Source: Janibacter cremeus (lineage in GTDB: Bacteria > Actinomycetota > Actinomycetes > Actinomycetales > Dermatophilaceae). From it: 64,000 nucleotides of DNA. Shown in pieces: positions 1 to 7,176 of this stretch. The notes under the pieces were generated by a model. It saw nothing but the letters and a program-made list of their open reading frames with translations. It had not been told where the DNA came from and made no database searches. Both the position numbers and the translations under genes were made by a program. Position 1 is the first letter of the stretch; every line of letters begins with the position of its first letter. The DNA is taken from the NCBI RefSeq assembly GCF_029395675.1, contig NZ_CP115184.1, positions 2,046,001 to 2,110,000 of the forward strand, in the 5' to 3' direction.

Positions 1-928
1 CGATGATCCGCACGCCGTTGTCGGTGACGACCCGCTCGTCGGCCACGGAACCGGCGACGTTGCCACCGGTGCCGGCGGCCATGTCGATGATGACCGAGCC
101 CGGCTTCATCGAGGCGACCATCTCCTCGGTGATCAGCCGCGGGGCGGGCTTCCCGGGGATCAGGGCCGTGGTGATGATGATGTCCACGTCCTTGGCCTGC
201 TCGGCGTAGAGCTCGGCGGCCTTGGCGTTGAAGTCCTCCGAGGCCTCCTTCGCGTAGCCGTCGGACGAGATCTCCTGCTGGACGTCGATCTCGAGGAAGT
301 CCGCGCCCATCGACTCGACCTGCTCGGCGACCTCCGGGCGCACGTCGAACGCGCGCACGATCGCACCGAGGGAGCCCGCGGCACCGATCGCGGCGAGACC
401 GGCGACGCCGGCACCGCAGACGAGGACCTTGGCCGGCGGGACCTTGCCCGCGGCCGTGACCTGCCCGGTGAAGAGACCGCCGAACTCGTGGGCGGACTCG
501 ACGACGGCGCGGTAGCCCGCGATGTTGGCCATCGAGGAGAGCACGTCCAGGGACTGGGCGCGCGAGATCCGCGGCACGGCGTCCATCGCCATCGCGGTCA
601 CGCCCTGCGCACGCAGCGCCTCGACCTTCTCCGGGTTCAGGGCAGGGGCGAGGAGGGAGGTCAGGATGGCACCCGACCTCAGCAGGGGAACCTCCGCGTC
701 GGTGGGGGCGTTGATCTTCACGACGATGTCGCTGGCCCACACCTCCGCGGTCTCACCAAGGGTCGCGCCGGCCTCGACGTAGCCCTGGTCGGGGTAGGCC
801 GAGGCCGCTCCTGCGCCGGGCTCGACGATCACGTCGTAGCCCAGCTTGATCATCTGCGCGACGGTCTTCGGAGTCGCGGCCACACGGGTTTCTCCCGGCC
901 TTGACTCCTTGGGTACGCCAATTCGCAT
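1..928 (-). CDS. pntA: NAD(P) transhydrogenase alpha subunit, NAD-binding part (partial)
   Basis: PntA is the NAD(H)-binding part of the membrane proton-translocating transhydrogenase that couples the proton gradient to NADPH formation. The protein begins MRIGVPKES, as AlaDH/PntA N-terminal domains do. Around residue 170 it has the Rossmann stretch VLVCGAGVAGLAAIGAAG, followed by VRAFDVRPEVAEQ and later IITTALIPGKPAP. About 309 residues are visible; the C-terminus lies beyond the left edge, where pntA2/pntB would be expected. The ATG at 926-928 has GGAG five bases upstream. Alanine dehydrogenase shares the fold, but the VRAFDVRPEV and TALIPGKPAP segments favour PntA. Confidence 0.9.
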   Translation of the reverse strand, partial: MRIGVPKESRPGETRVAATPKTVAQMIKLGYDVIVEPGAGAASAYPDQGYVEAGATLGETAEVWASDIVVKINAPTDAEVPLLRSGAILTSLLAPALNPEKVEALRAQGVTAMAMDAVPRISRAQSLDVLSSMANIAGYRAVVESAHEFGGLFTGQVTAAGKVPPAKVLVCGAGVAGLAAIGAAGSLGAIVRAFDVRPEVAEQVESMGADFLEIDVQQEISSDGYAKEASEDFNAKAAELYAEQAKDVDIIITTALIPGKPAPRLITEEMVASMKPGSVIIDMAAGTGGNVAGSVADERVVTDNGVRII

Positions 929-1037
929 CGTCACTCCAGTACTGGGGTGTGGTGGGTGTGGGTCGCTGCGCAACTTACGACAGCGCGCGCGAGATCCCAC
1001 GTCTTTGTGATGGGGATGATGATCACAGGCCCACTGC

Positions 1038-1085
1038 GTGAGACGGCCTTTCGTCTCACTGCGTGGCACGGGCAGCACCCGTGCC
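1038..1085 (-). terminator. Two consecutive hairpins between small gene and pntA
   Basis: Two perfect 8-bp hairpins lie back to back: GTGAGACG/CGTCTCAC at 1038-1059 with a 6-base loop, and GGCACGGG/CCCGTGCC at 1065-1085 with a 5-base loop. They lie just after the stop of the 54-residue gene and about 110 bases before pntA, both on the minus strand. No T-run follows. They could be an intrinsic terminator or attenuator, or a processed leader of pntA. Confidence 0.45.
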
Positions 1086-1093
1086 GGGGTCGC

Positions 1094-1258
1094 TCACTCC
1101 TCGCTCGGGGCGACCTGCGAGTCGGGGTCCTCCTCCGCCTCGGCGGCGTCGAGCACCGCCTCGCGGACCTCCTCCTCGTCCTCCCAGACGGTGTGCTCCT
1201 CGGGCTCGCGGCCACCGGCCGCGGACAGCAGGAGCAGCGCCAGGAGCAGCCGGACCAT
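1094..1258 (-). CDS. Small membrane protein with acidic tail (54 aa)
   Basis: I do not recognise a family. The 54-residue product starts MVRLLLALLLLSAAGG, one hydrophobic segment of about 13 residues, followed by a strongly acidic tail rich in E and D with the pieces VWEDEEEVREAV and AEAEEDPDSQ. The start is well supported: a perfect GGAGGT sits four bases upstream of the ATG at 1256-1258. It is followed by two hairpins and then pntA on the same strand. An anchored small regulatory subunit or a secreted peptide are both possible; no function can be assigned. Confidence 0.55.
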   Translation of the reverse strand: MVRLLLALLLLSAAGGREPEEHTVWEDEEEVREAVLDAAEAEEDPDSQVAPSEE

Positions 1259-1368
1259 CGTGACCTCCGAGACGAAGGGGGGCGTGCCCGGGATCGCGAC
1301 GGCACGCTCGTTCAGAGTAGGGCCGGGAAGGGGTGTCGCACTGCCTTACTCACGAGTAACCTTTGGCC

Positions 1369-3018
1369 ATGGACCACGAGGAAGTCAGTGGCGGGGCCCG
1401 GGCGGTCGCGGCGGCGGCCGCCCACGGCGCGGAGACGATGTTCACCCTCTCGGGGGCGCACATCTTCCCCCTCCACGACGGTGCGGTCACCGCGGAGCCG
1501 CCGCTGCGGTTGGTCGACGTGCGCCACGAGCAGACGGCCGTCTTCGCGGCCGAGGCCACCGGCAAGCTCACGCGCACGCCGGGGCTGGCCGCGCTCACGG
1601 CCGGGCCGGGCGTGACCAACGGCGTCAGCGCGATCGCGCAGGCCCACTTCTCCGGCTCACCCGTCGTCGTCCTCGGCGGTCGCGCCGCGAGCTACTCCTG
1701 GGGACGCGGCGCGCTGCAGGAGTTCGACCACCCCCCACTGCTCGCGCCGGTGACGAAGCAGGCGGCGACGGTCCAGTCGGTGGAGAAGATCGCGCCTGCC
1801 GTCGACGAGGCCTTCCGGCTCGCGGCCGCCCCGCACCGCGGACCGGTCTTCCTCGACGTCCCGATGGACGAACTCTTCAACGACACCGAGGCGTCGCCGG
1901 TCACGGCGTCCACGACCCCTCCGGTCACTCCCGACGACGCGGACATCGCCCGCATCGCGGACCTGCTGGCCACGGCGGAGCGCCCCCTCCTGGTCCTCGG
2001 CTCCGACGTCTGGAGCGACGGCGCCGACCGGGCGGCCCGCCGGTTCGTCCGCGACCTCGGTCTGCCGAGCCTGACCAACGGCATGGCCCGCGGCATCGTC
2101 CCCGGTGGTGACGACCTCCTCGTGGGCAGGGCCCGACGCACCGCGAGCGGCCAGTGCGACGTGGCGGTCGTCGTCGGCACGCCCCTCGACTTCCGCCTCG
2201 GCTACGGCTCCTTCGGCGGCGCCGCGGGCACCCCCGAGGCGGCCGTGGTGCACGTCGGTGACTCCGCCGCCCAGATCAGCGGCCATGCCGGACTCGCCGC
2301 GAGCGCCTGCGGCGACCTCACGACCTTCTTCGACGCACTCCAGTCCAGGATGGAGGAGCTGGGCCACCGCGACTGGTCGGGGTGGGCCGAGCGACTGGCC
2401 GAGGAGGCCGGTGCGCGCGCGGCGGCCGACCGCGAGCTGCTCACCAGCGACGTCTGCCCGATGCACCCCGCGCGCATCTACGGCGAGCTGCTCCCCCGCC
2501 TGTCCGAGGACGCCGTCGTCATCGGCGACGGCGGCGACTTCGTCTCCTGGGCCGGCCGGTTCATCGAGCCGAACCGTCCCGGCGGCTGGCTCGACCCCGG
2601 CCCCTTCGGTTGCCTCGGCGCCGGCCTCGGTGCCGCGATCGCGGCCCGAGTGGCCCGCCCTTCGTCGCAGGTGGTGCTGCTCCTCGGTGACGGCGCGTCG
2701 GGCATGTCCCTCATGGACGTCGACACCCTCGTGCGCCATGACCTGCCCGTCGTGATGGTGCTGGGCAACAACGGCGCCTGGGGTCTGGAGAAGCAGCCGA
2801 TGCAGATGCTCTACGGCTACGACGTCGCGACCGACCTCACGCCGCGGACGCGATACGACCAGGTGGTCACCGCGCTCGGCGGCGGCGGCGAGATGGTCAC
2901 CGACCCGAGGGAGATCGGCCCGGCGCTCGACCGCGCCTTCGCCTCCGGCGTGCCCCACCTCGTCAACATCGTCACCGACCCGGAGATCCCCTACCCCAGG
3001 TCCACCACCGGCCTGTGA
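1369..3018 (+). CDS. ilvG: Thiamine-diphosphate enzyme, IlvG-type acetolactate synthase homologue
   Basis: ThDP-dependent enzyme of the acetolactate synthase family, about 549 residues, cytosolic. The N-terminal pyrimidine-binding domain has the activating glutamate in VRHEQTAVFAAE and the flexible GPGVTNGVSA segment. The C-terminal domain has the ThDP/Mg motif GDGASGMS...GNNGAWGLEK. From memory it aligns closely with mycobacterial IlvG, which has the same TLSGxH start and YPR end, rather than with the main IlvB. Whether IlvG proteins make acetolactate in vivo is uncertain. The ATG at 1369 was chosen; an in-frame TTG lies two codons upstream. No Shine-Dalgarno is obvious. It is a lone plus-strand gene ahead of a repeat-rich gap. 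Confidence 0.85.
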   Translation: MDHEEVSGGARAVAAAAAHGAETMFTLSGAHIFPLHDGAVTAEPPLRLVDVRHEQTAVFAAEATGKLTRTPGLAALTAGPGVTNGVSAIAQAHFSGSPVVVLGGRAASYSWGRGALQEFDHPPLLAPVTKQAATVQSVEKIAPAVDEAFRLAAAPHRGPVFLDVPMDELFNDTEASPVTASTTPPVTPDDADIARIADLLATAERPLLVLGSDVWSDGADRAARRFVRDLGLPSLTNGMARGIVPGGDDLLVGRARRTASGQCDVAVVVGTPLDFRLGYGSFGGAAGTPEAAVVHVGDSAAQISGHAGLAASACGDLTTFFDALQSRMEELGHRDWSGWAERLAEEAGARAAADRELLTSDVCPMHPARIYGELLPRLSEDAVVIGDGGDFVSWAGRFIEPNRPGGWLDPGPFGCLGAGLGAAIAARVARPSSQVVLLLGDGASGMSLMDVDTLVRHDLPVVMVLGNNGAWGLEKQPMQMLYGYDVATDLTPRTRYDQVVTALGGGGEMVTDPREIGPALDRAFASGVPHLVNIVTDPEIPYPRSTTGL

Positions 3019-3031
3019 CCCGGGCCGCCCA

Positions 3032-3117
3032 ACGAAGTACTGCAGGCAGTAGTTCGTAGCGTCTGCAGTACTTCGAACTGCTGCAGGCGATACCTGGTGC
3101 TGCCTGCAGTACTTCGT
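3032..3117. repeat. Cluster of CTGCAGTACTTCG repeats with 18-bp inverted ends
   Basis: The ends are perfect 18-bp inverted copies: ACGAAGTACTGCAGGCAG at 3032-3049 and its complement at 3100-3117. Between them the core CTGCAGTACTTCG recurs at 3063-3075, and degenerate units (CAGTAGTTCGTAG, CTGCAGGC) fill the rest. The block sits between ilvG and the aminotransferase gene, immediately upstream of the latter. It could be a regulatory array, a folded leader or a degenerate small element. Confidence 0.7.
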
Positions 3118-3186
3118 ATCGCTGGGACGGGAGGTCCTGCCTCGGCGGGTGAGCCGGCCCCGGACCGGAGTGAGATGATCACGCAC

Positions 3187-4404
3187 ATGCGCCAGATCCG
3201 CCAGAGCCGCAAGCTGAAGGACGTGCGTTACGACGTGCGCGGCCCCATCCTCGTCGAGGCCCAGCGCCTCGAGGCAGAGGGCCACAAGATCCTCAAGCTC
3301 AACATCGGCAACACCGCACCCTTCGGCTTCGAGGCGCCCGAGGCGATCGTCGCCGACATGACCCGGCACCTGCGCGGCTCGCAGGGGTACGTCGACAGCA
3401 AGGGCATCTACTCGGCGCGGACCGCGGTGGCGCAGTACTACCAGTCGCGCGGCCTGACCGACACCACCGTCGAGGACGTCTACATCGGCAACGGTGTGTC
3501 CGAGCTGATCTCGATGGTGCTGCAGGCCTTCGTCGACGACGGCAACGAGATCCTCATCCCGGCGCCCGACTACCCGCTGTGGACCGGGGCGGTCTCGCTC
3601 GCCGGCGGCACCCCGGTGCACTACCGCTGCGACGAGGACAACGGGTGGAACCCCGACCTGGCCGACATCGAGTCGAAGATCACCGAGAACACCCACGCGA
3701 TCGTGATCATCAACCCGAACAACCCGACCGGCGCGGTCTACTCGGCGGAGATCGTGCGCGGTCTCGTCGACATCGCCCGGCGGCACGACCTCGTGGTCAT
3801 GGCGGACGAGATCTACGAGAAGATCATCTTCGACGACGCCGTCCACCACCACGCGGCCGAGTTCGCCGGCGACGACGTCCTGTGCCTCACCTTCTCCGGG
3901 CTGTCCAAGGCCTACCGCGTGTGCGGCTACCGCGCCGGCTGGGTGATGATCTCCGGCCCCAAGCACCTCGCCGAGGACTACCTCGAGGGCCTGACCCTGC
4001 TGGCCAACATGCGGATGTGCTCCAACGTCCCGGCACAGCACACGATCCAGACCGCTCTCGGCGGGTACCAGTCGATCGACGAGCTCATCGTGCCCGGCGG
4101 GCGCTACCACGACCAGATCAAGCTCGCCTCACGGCTGCTCAACGAGATCCCCGGCGTCTCGTGCGTCGAGCCGCGCGGCGCGCTGTACTGCTTCCCCCGG
4201 CTGGACCCGGAGGTCTACCCGATCGAGGACGACGAGGCCTTCGTCATCGAGCTGCTGCGCGCGAAGAAGATCCTCGTCACCCACGGCACCGGCTTCAACT
4301 GGCCCGAGCCGGACCACTTCCGCCTCGTCACCCTGCCCGACGAGGACGTGCTCACCGAGGCCATCGGCCGCATCGCGGACTTCCTCGAGACCAAGCGGTC
4401 GTGA
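3187..4404 (+). CDS. Alanine/aspartate-type PLP aminotransferase (AlaA/AlaC family)
   Basis: Fold-type I, class I/II aminotransferase of about 405 residues. It starts MRQIRQSRKLKDVRYDVRGP, like the actinobacterial alanine transaminases. It has the PLP-phosphate loop GNGVSELI, the NPNNPTGAVY motif, the pyridine-nitrogen Asp in ADEIYEKI, the Schiff-base Lys in SGLSKAYRVCGYRAGW and the C-terminal substrate Arg in FRLVTLP. The likely role is alanine/pyruvate-glutamate/2-oxoglutarate exchange. The start at 3187 follows family length; an in-frame ATG at 3175 with GGAG four bases upstream would add four residues. Its stop overlaps the GTG of the following fluC gene, so the three genes probably form one transcript. 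Confidence 0.88.
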   Translation: MRQIRQSRKLKDVRYDVRGPILVEAQRLEAEGHKILKLNIGNTAPFGFEAPEAIVADMTRHLRGSQGYVDSKGIYSARTAVAQYYQSRGLTDTTVEDVYIGNGVSELISMVLQAFVDDGNEILIPAPDYPLWTGAVSLAGGTPVHYRCDEDNGWNPDLADIESKITENTHAIVIINPNNPTGAVYSAEIVRGLVDIARRHDLVVMADEIYEKIIFDDAVHHHAAEFAGDDVLCLTFSGLSKAYRVCGYRAGWVMISGPKHLAEDYLEGLTLLANMRMCSNVPAQHTIQTALGGYQSIDELIVPGGRYHDQIKLASRLLNEIPGVSCVEPRGALYCFPRLDPEVYPIEDDEAFVIELLRAKKILVTHGTGFNWPEPDHFRLVTLPDEDVLTEAIGRIADFLETKRS

Positions 4405-4829
4405 GCGAAGGGGGGACCCGCCTGGCCGTCGCGGCCGGCGGTGCCGTGGGCACGCTGGGTCGGTGGCTGGTCGACGGCTCGCTGCCCGAGGCCGGACCCG
4501 GATGGGGATGGGCGACGCTCACCGTCAACGTCACCGGCGCCCTGGCGATGGGCCTGCTCGTGGCCTGGCTGGCCGGTGGGGTGAGACATCCGCTGATACG
4601 GCCCTTCGCCGCTGTCGGCCTGCTCGGGGGGTGGACGACGTACTCGACGTTCGCGCTGGACGCGCACGCGATCATCGGCGGTGACGGCCTCCCCCGGGCT
4701 GTCGGCTACGTCCTCGCCACTCTCGTCTCCGGCGTGGGCGCGAGCCTGGTCGGACTGCTCGTCGGCGAGCGGTGGTTCGGGGCGTCCCCCGAGAGGGCCG
4801 ATCGCATGGTCGAGGAGGAGGAGCTGTGA
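4401..4829 (+). CDS. fluC: Fluoride channel subunit FluC/CrcB, first of pair
   Basis: Small membrane protein of 142 residues. It belongs to the Fluc fluoride channel family, which exports F- passively as a dual-topology dimer. The family marks are present: GGAVGTLGRW near the N-terminus, the pore asparagine in TVNVTGALAMG, and the GGWTTYSTFA segment that lines the anion path, with four hydrophobic helices. The GTG start overlaps the aminotransferase stop (GTGA). The acidic C-terminal tail ends in EEEEL. It is followed by a second crcB with another GTGA overlap, so the channel is probably a heterodimer of the two products. Confidence 0.9.
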   Translation: MSEGGTRLAVAAGGAVGTLGRWLVDGSLPEAGPGWGWATLTVNVTGALAMGLLVAWLAGGVRHPLIRPFAAVGLLGGWTTYSTFALDAHAIIGGDGLPRAVGYVLATLVSGVGASLVGLLVGERWFGASPERADRMVEEEEL

Positions 4830-5182
4830 CCTGGCTGCTCGTCGTCATCGGCGGCGCGCTCGGTGTGCTCGCTCGGCACGAGGTGACCACGCGCGGGCGA
4901 CGCAGGGGCGCCACCGCCGCGGGAGCGACGATGCTCGTCAACCTGCCCGGGTCGCTCCTGCTCGGCCTCGTGGCCGGGATCGTCACCTCCGGCGGCCCCG
5001 ACTGGTTGCTGCCGCTGCTCGGGGTCGGGTTCTGCGGTGGCTTCACGACCTTCGCCAGCCACGCGGTCGAGGTGGCAGCGGCACTGCAGGAGAGACGACT
5101 CCGCCAGGCGCTGACCGACCTGATCATCAGCCTCGTGCTCGGGGTGGCCCTGGCCTCGCTCGGCTGGTGGATCACCACCTGA
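4826..5182 (+). CDS. fluC: Fluoride channel subunit FluC/CrcB, second of pair
   Basis: 118-residue four-helix membrane protein of the Fluc family. It shows GGALGVLARHE, the conserved Asn in MLVNLPGSLLLG, and GGFTTFASHAVE with the two polar/aromatic residues of the anion path. The GTG start at 4826 overlaps the preceding stop, and a GAGGAGGAG Shine-Dalgarno lies inside the upstream gene. Tandem divergent crcB copies usually encode the two halves of a heterodimeric channel. There is no room for a fluoride riboswitch between the genes, so expression follows the aminotransferase transcript. Confidence 0.88.
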   Translation: MTWLLVVIGGALGVLARHEVTTRGRRRGATAAGATMLVNLPGSLLLGLVAGIVTSGGPDWLLPLLGVGFCGGFTTFASHAVEVAAALQERRLRQALTDLIISLVLGVALASLGWWITT

Positions 5183-5206
5183 CCCGAGCGAAGCACCCGG
5201 CTCCGG

Positions 5207-5767
5207 TCACCCGACCAGCTCGCACACATTGACCTCGGACCCACGGTCCACGGTGATCTCCCTCGTCCCGTCCGGGGCGAAGGTCGTCACGTGCTCGCCC
5301 CGCAGGACGTGGAAGCCCCGCTCGAGCCCACCGCCGTCCTGGGGCCAACCCATCCCGATGGGACCGGTGCTGGAGTAGACCGCGATGGACCCGTCCGGAC
5401 GGGTGAGGACGTCGGCCCGACCGCTGAGGCTGAGCTCGACGGAGCTGCCGGTCGACTCGTTCGTGGCCCGGGAGAGCAGCGGGCCACGGTAGGAGGTGGT
5501 CCGCACCGCCCCGTCGGACCACCTCGTCGTGACCTTGGCGCTCACGTCCTGGAACTCGGTGGTCGTCCGCAGGTCGAAGCCCTCGCAGTACCTGCCCGCA
5601 GGCAGGAAGAGCCCGTCGAAGCCGACCGCGTGCCACTCCTCGTCCACGGGATGCCATTCCTGGGACGCGCCCGAGCCGCCCTCGGGCTGCGGTGCCGCAC
5701 CCGCACCTCCACCTCCCAGGGCCATCCCTGCCGCGGCGACCAACGCTGCCGTCCTGACCACCACCAC
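5207..5767 (-). CDS. Putative secreted protein of unknown function
   Basis: I recognise no family. The reading frame extends to an ATG at 5806, but that would place an acidic stretch (MDLTGYDEG) first and overlaps a palindrome. The GTG at 5767, about 11 bases after GAAGGGG, gives a normal signal peptide: a short n-region with R, then TAALVAAAGMALGG and AGAA. The mature part (about 160 residues) has two cysteines, in RYCEGFDL and VNVCELVG, possibly a disulfide. Beta-strand-like segments such as EFQDVSAKVTTRW and GSIAVYSSTGP suggest a small extracytoplasmic beta domain. It is transcribed divergently from the CGNR gene. Confidence 0.6.
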   Translation of the reverse strand: MVVVRTAALVAAAGMALGGGGAGAAPQPEGGSGASQEWHPVDEEWHAVGFDGLFLPAGRYCEGFDLRTTTEFQDVSAKVTTRWSDGAVRTTSYRGPLLSRATNESTGSSVELSLSGRADVLTRPDGSIAVYSSTGPIGMGWPQDGGGLERGFHVLRGEHVTTFAPDGTREITVDRGSEVNVCELVG

Positions 5768-5789
5768 CTGGACCACCACCCCTTCGTCG

Positions 5790-5817
5790 TAACCAGTTAA
5801 ATCCATATCACCGGTTA
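5790..5817. promoter_or_regulatory. 28-bp imperfect palindrome between divergent genes
   Basis: TAACC...GGTTA arms enclose an A/T-rich centre; 10 of 14 positions of each half are symmetric. The site ends 10 bases before the CGNR ATG and lies just upstream of the secreted-protein start. This is where an operator controlling both genes would be expected. The regulator is unknown; the CGNR protein itself is a candidate. Confidence 0.5.
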
Positions 5818-5827
5818 TGCTGCCGGC

Positions 5828-6460
5828 ATGTCAAGAGATGCCACGTGGTGGATCGAGGTCGACGGGCGCGTCCTGCCGCGGCCCGTCGCCGGTCACCCCG
5901 GTCTCGAGCTCGTCAACACCAGGTCCGGATGGGGCCAGCGGTGGGACTTGCGGCAGGAGTACCTGCGCGGCTACCCGTGGCTCCTGGCCCTGGCCCGGGC
6001 CCAGGAGGTCGTGGACGCCGCCCGGAGCGAGGACCTCGCACGGATCGCCTCGCGTCACCCCCGAGCGGCGGAGGCCGAGCTGCGCCGGGCGGTCGATCTT
6101 CGGCGCGACGTCCACGACGTCGTGACGGCCCGGGCGAGCCGGACCGCGCGCGCCCGCCTCGCCCAGGCGGTCTCCGCGAGTCGCGCTCGACAGGTGCTCG
6201 TCGAGGACGGGGACGGCTTCTCCTGGAGCCTCCCGCAACGACCACCCGCCCTGGGCGACCCACTCGACGCACTGCTCGCCGGCGTCGGGGAGCTCCTCTC
6301 CTCGCCGGATCTGGCGCGAGTACGCAGCTGCCCGGGGCGCGACTGCGGCTGGCTCTTCCTCGACCGCTCCGGCCGGCGCCGCTGGTGCCGCATGTCCGTC
6401 TGCGGCAACCGCGCCAAGCAGGCCCGTCACGTCGAGCGCACCCGCGGCCGGGGACGGTGA
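5828..6460 (+). CDS. CGNR zinc-finger transcriptional regulator family protein
   Basis: 210-residue protein of the ABATE/CGNR family. The N-terminal part begins with the LELVNT motif of the stress-induced ABATE domain (GHPGLELVNTRSGWG). The C-terminal zinc finger reads CPGRDCGWLFLD...RRWCRMSVCGNRAK, with the four cysteines and the CGNR signature, followed by a basic end. These proteins are thought to bind DNA and regulate transcription in actinobacteria and proteobacteria. The ATG at 5828 lies ten bases after a palindrome shared with the divergent secreted-protein gene, so autoregulation is plausible. The target is unknown. Confidence 0.87.
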   Translation: MSRDATWWIEVDGRVLPRPVAGHPGLELVNTRSGWGQRWDLRQEYLRGYPWLLALARAQEVVDAARSEDLARIASRHPRAAEAELRRAVDLRRDVHDVVTARASRTARARLAQAVSASRARQVLVEDGDGFSWSLPQRPPALGDPLDALLAGVGELLSSPDLARVRSCPGRDCGWLFLDRSGRRRWCRMSVCGNRAKQARHVERTRGRGR

Positions 6461-6478
6461 GCGTGCCGCACGATCCGT

Positions 6479-6493
6479 GGACGTCCTAGGATC
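6479..6493 (+). promoter_or_regulatory. MarR candidate operator overlapping marR -10 box
   Basis: GGACGTCCTAGGATC matches 13 of 15 bases of the site at 7126-7140 upstream of icmF. It contains a palindromic GGACGTCC and a -10-like TAGGAT (6487-6492) only six bases before the marR ATG. This suggests a leaderless marR mRNA repressed by its own product. Confidence 0.55.
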
Positions 6494-6498
6494 AAGGC

Positions 6499-7056
6499 AT
6501 GACAGACCGTGACCCGATCGCCGAGGCGCACCAGCAGTGGGTGTCCCACGGCTGGGCGGACGCCGCGGACGGCATGGCCCTGGTCACCTCGATCACGCGG
6601 GCGCAGCAGCTGCTCGTCGAGCGGGTCGAGGACGTGCTGCGGCCGTACGGGCTGACCTTCGCGCGCTACGAGATCCTGCGCCTGCTCGCCTTCAGCCGCC
6701 GCCGGTCCATGGCGATGAGCCGGCTCGGGTCGCTGCTGCAGGTCCACGCGACGAGCGTCACCAGCGCCGTCGACCGCCTGGAGAAGCAGGGCCTCGTCGA
6801 GCGACTGCGCCTCGAGCGCGACCGGCGGGTCATCCTCGCCTCCCTCACGACGAAGGGGGTCGAGGTCGTCGAGGCGGCCACGGCCGACCTCAACGACAAG
6901 GTCTTCACCTCCCCCGGCCTCGACCCCGCCCAGGTGGGCGCCGCGACCGAGCTGCTCACCTCCCTTCGCTCCGCCCACGGGGACACCGTGAGCGCCCCAC
7001 CCGGGACCGCGGTGGAGGGTCGGGCCAGAGAGGGCGCGGCCCGACTCAGGGAGTGA
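6499..7056 (+). CDS. MarR-family transcriptional regulator of icmF
   Basis: 185-residue winged-helix protein. The MarR core runs from about residue 30 to 150: LTFARYEILRLLAFSR, then the recognition segment QVHATSVTSAVDRLEKQGLVER and the wing RLERDRRVILASLTTKG. It is immediately upstream of, and co-directional with, the cobalamin-dependent mutase gene icmF. Near-identical motifs lie at 6479-6493 and 7126-7140. The ATG is only six bases past a -10-like TAGGAT, so the mRNA may be leaderless. The inferred role is repression of itself and icmF until a CoA thioester or related ligand binds. Confidence 0.88.
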   Translation: MTDRDPIAEAHQQWVSHGWADAADGMALVTSITRAQQLLVERVEDVLRPYGLTFARYEILRLLAFSRRRSMAMSRLGSLLQVHATSVTSAVDRLEKQGLVERLRLERDRRVILASLTTKGVEVVEAATADLNDKVFTSPGLDPAQVGAATELLTSLRSAHGDTVSAPPGTAVEGRAREGAARLRE

Positions 7057-7121
7057 GGAACGAACGACCAAGGGCCGTGCGCTGTCGGGGCCGCCCCGAC
7101 CGACCGGACTGGCCAGCAATT

Positions 7122-7140
7122 ACTTGGATGTCCTAGTATC
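7122..7140 (+). promoter_or_regulatory. Candidate MarR operator and promoter of icmF
   Basis: ACTTGGATGTCCTAGT (7122-7137) is a palindrome of form ACTnGGAnnTCCnAGT. The overlapping GGATGTCCTAGTATC (7126-7140) repeats the marR upstream motif with two changes. TAGTAT at 7134-7139 is a good -10 box, placing a transcript start near 7146, about 30 bases before the icmF ATG. Confidence 0.6.
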
Positions 7141-7176
7141 GGTGGGTACCGACTAACTCGATGACGAGGTTCCTCC

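Noticed and set aside
3032..3117. Short CRISPR or integron attC
   Set aside because: Too few, irregularly spaced units, both orientations mixed, and no integrase or cas genes nearby.
4380..4830. Fluoride riboswitch for the fluC pair
   Set aside because: The two genes overlap their neighbours by four bases, leaving no leader; no crcB-motif sequence seen.
5768..5806. Upstream ATG 5806 as start of the secreted protein
   Set aside because: It would add an acidic n-region ahead of the signal peptide and overlap the palindrome; GTG 5767 fits better, though not proven.
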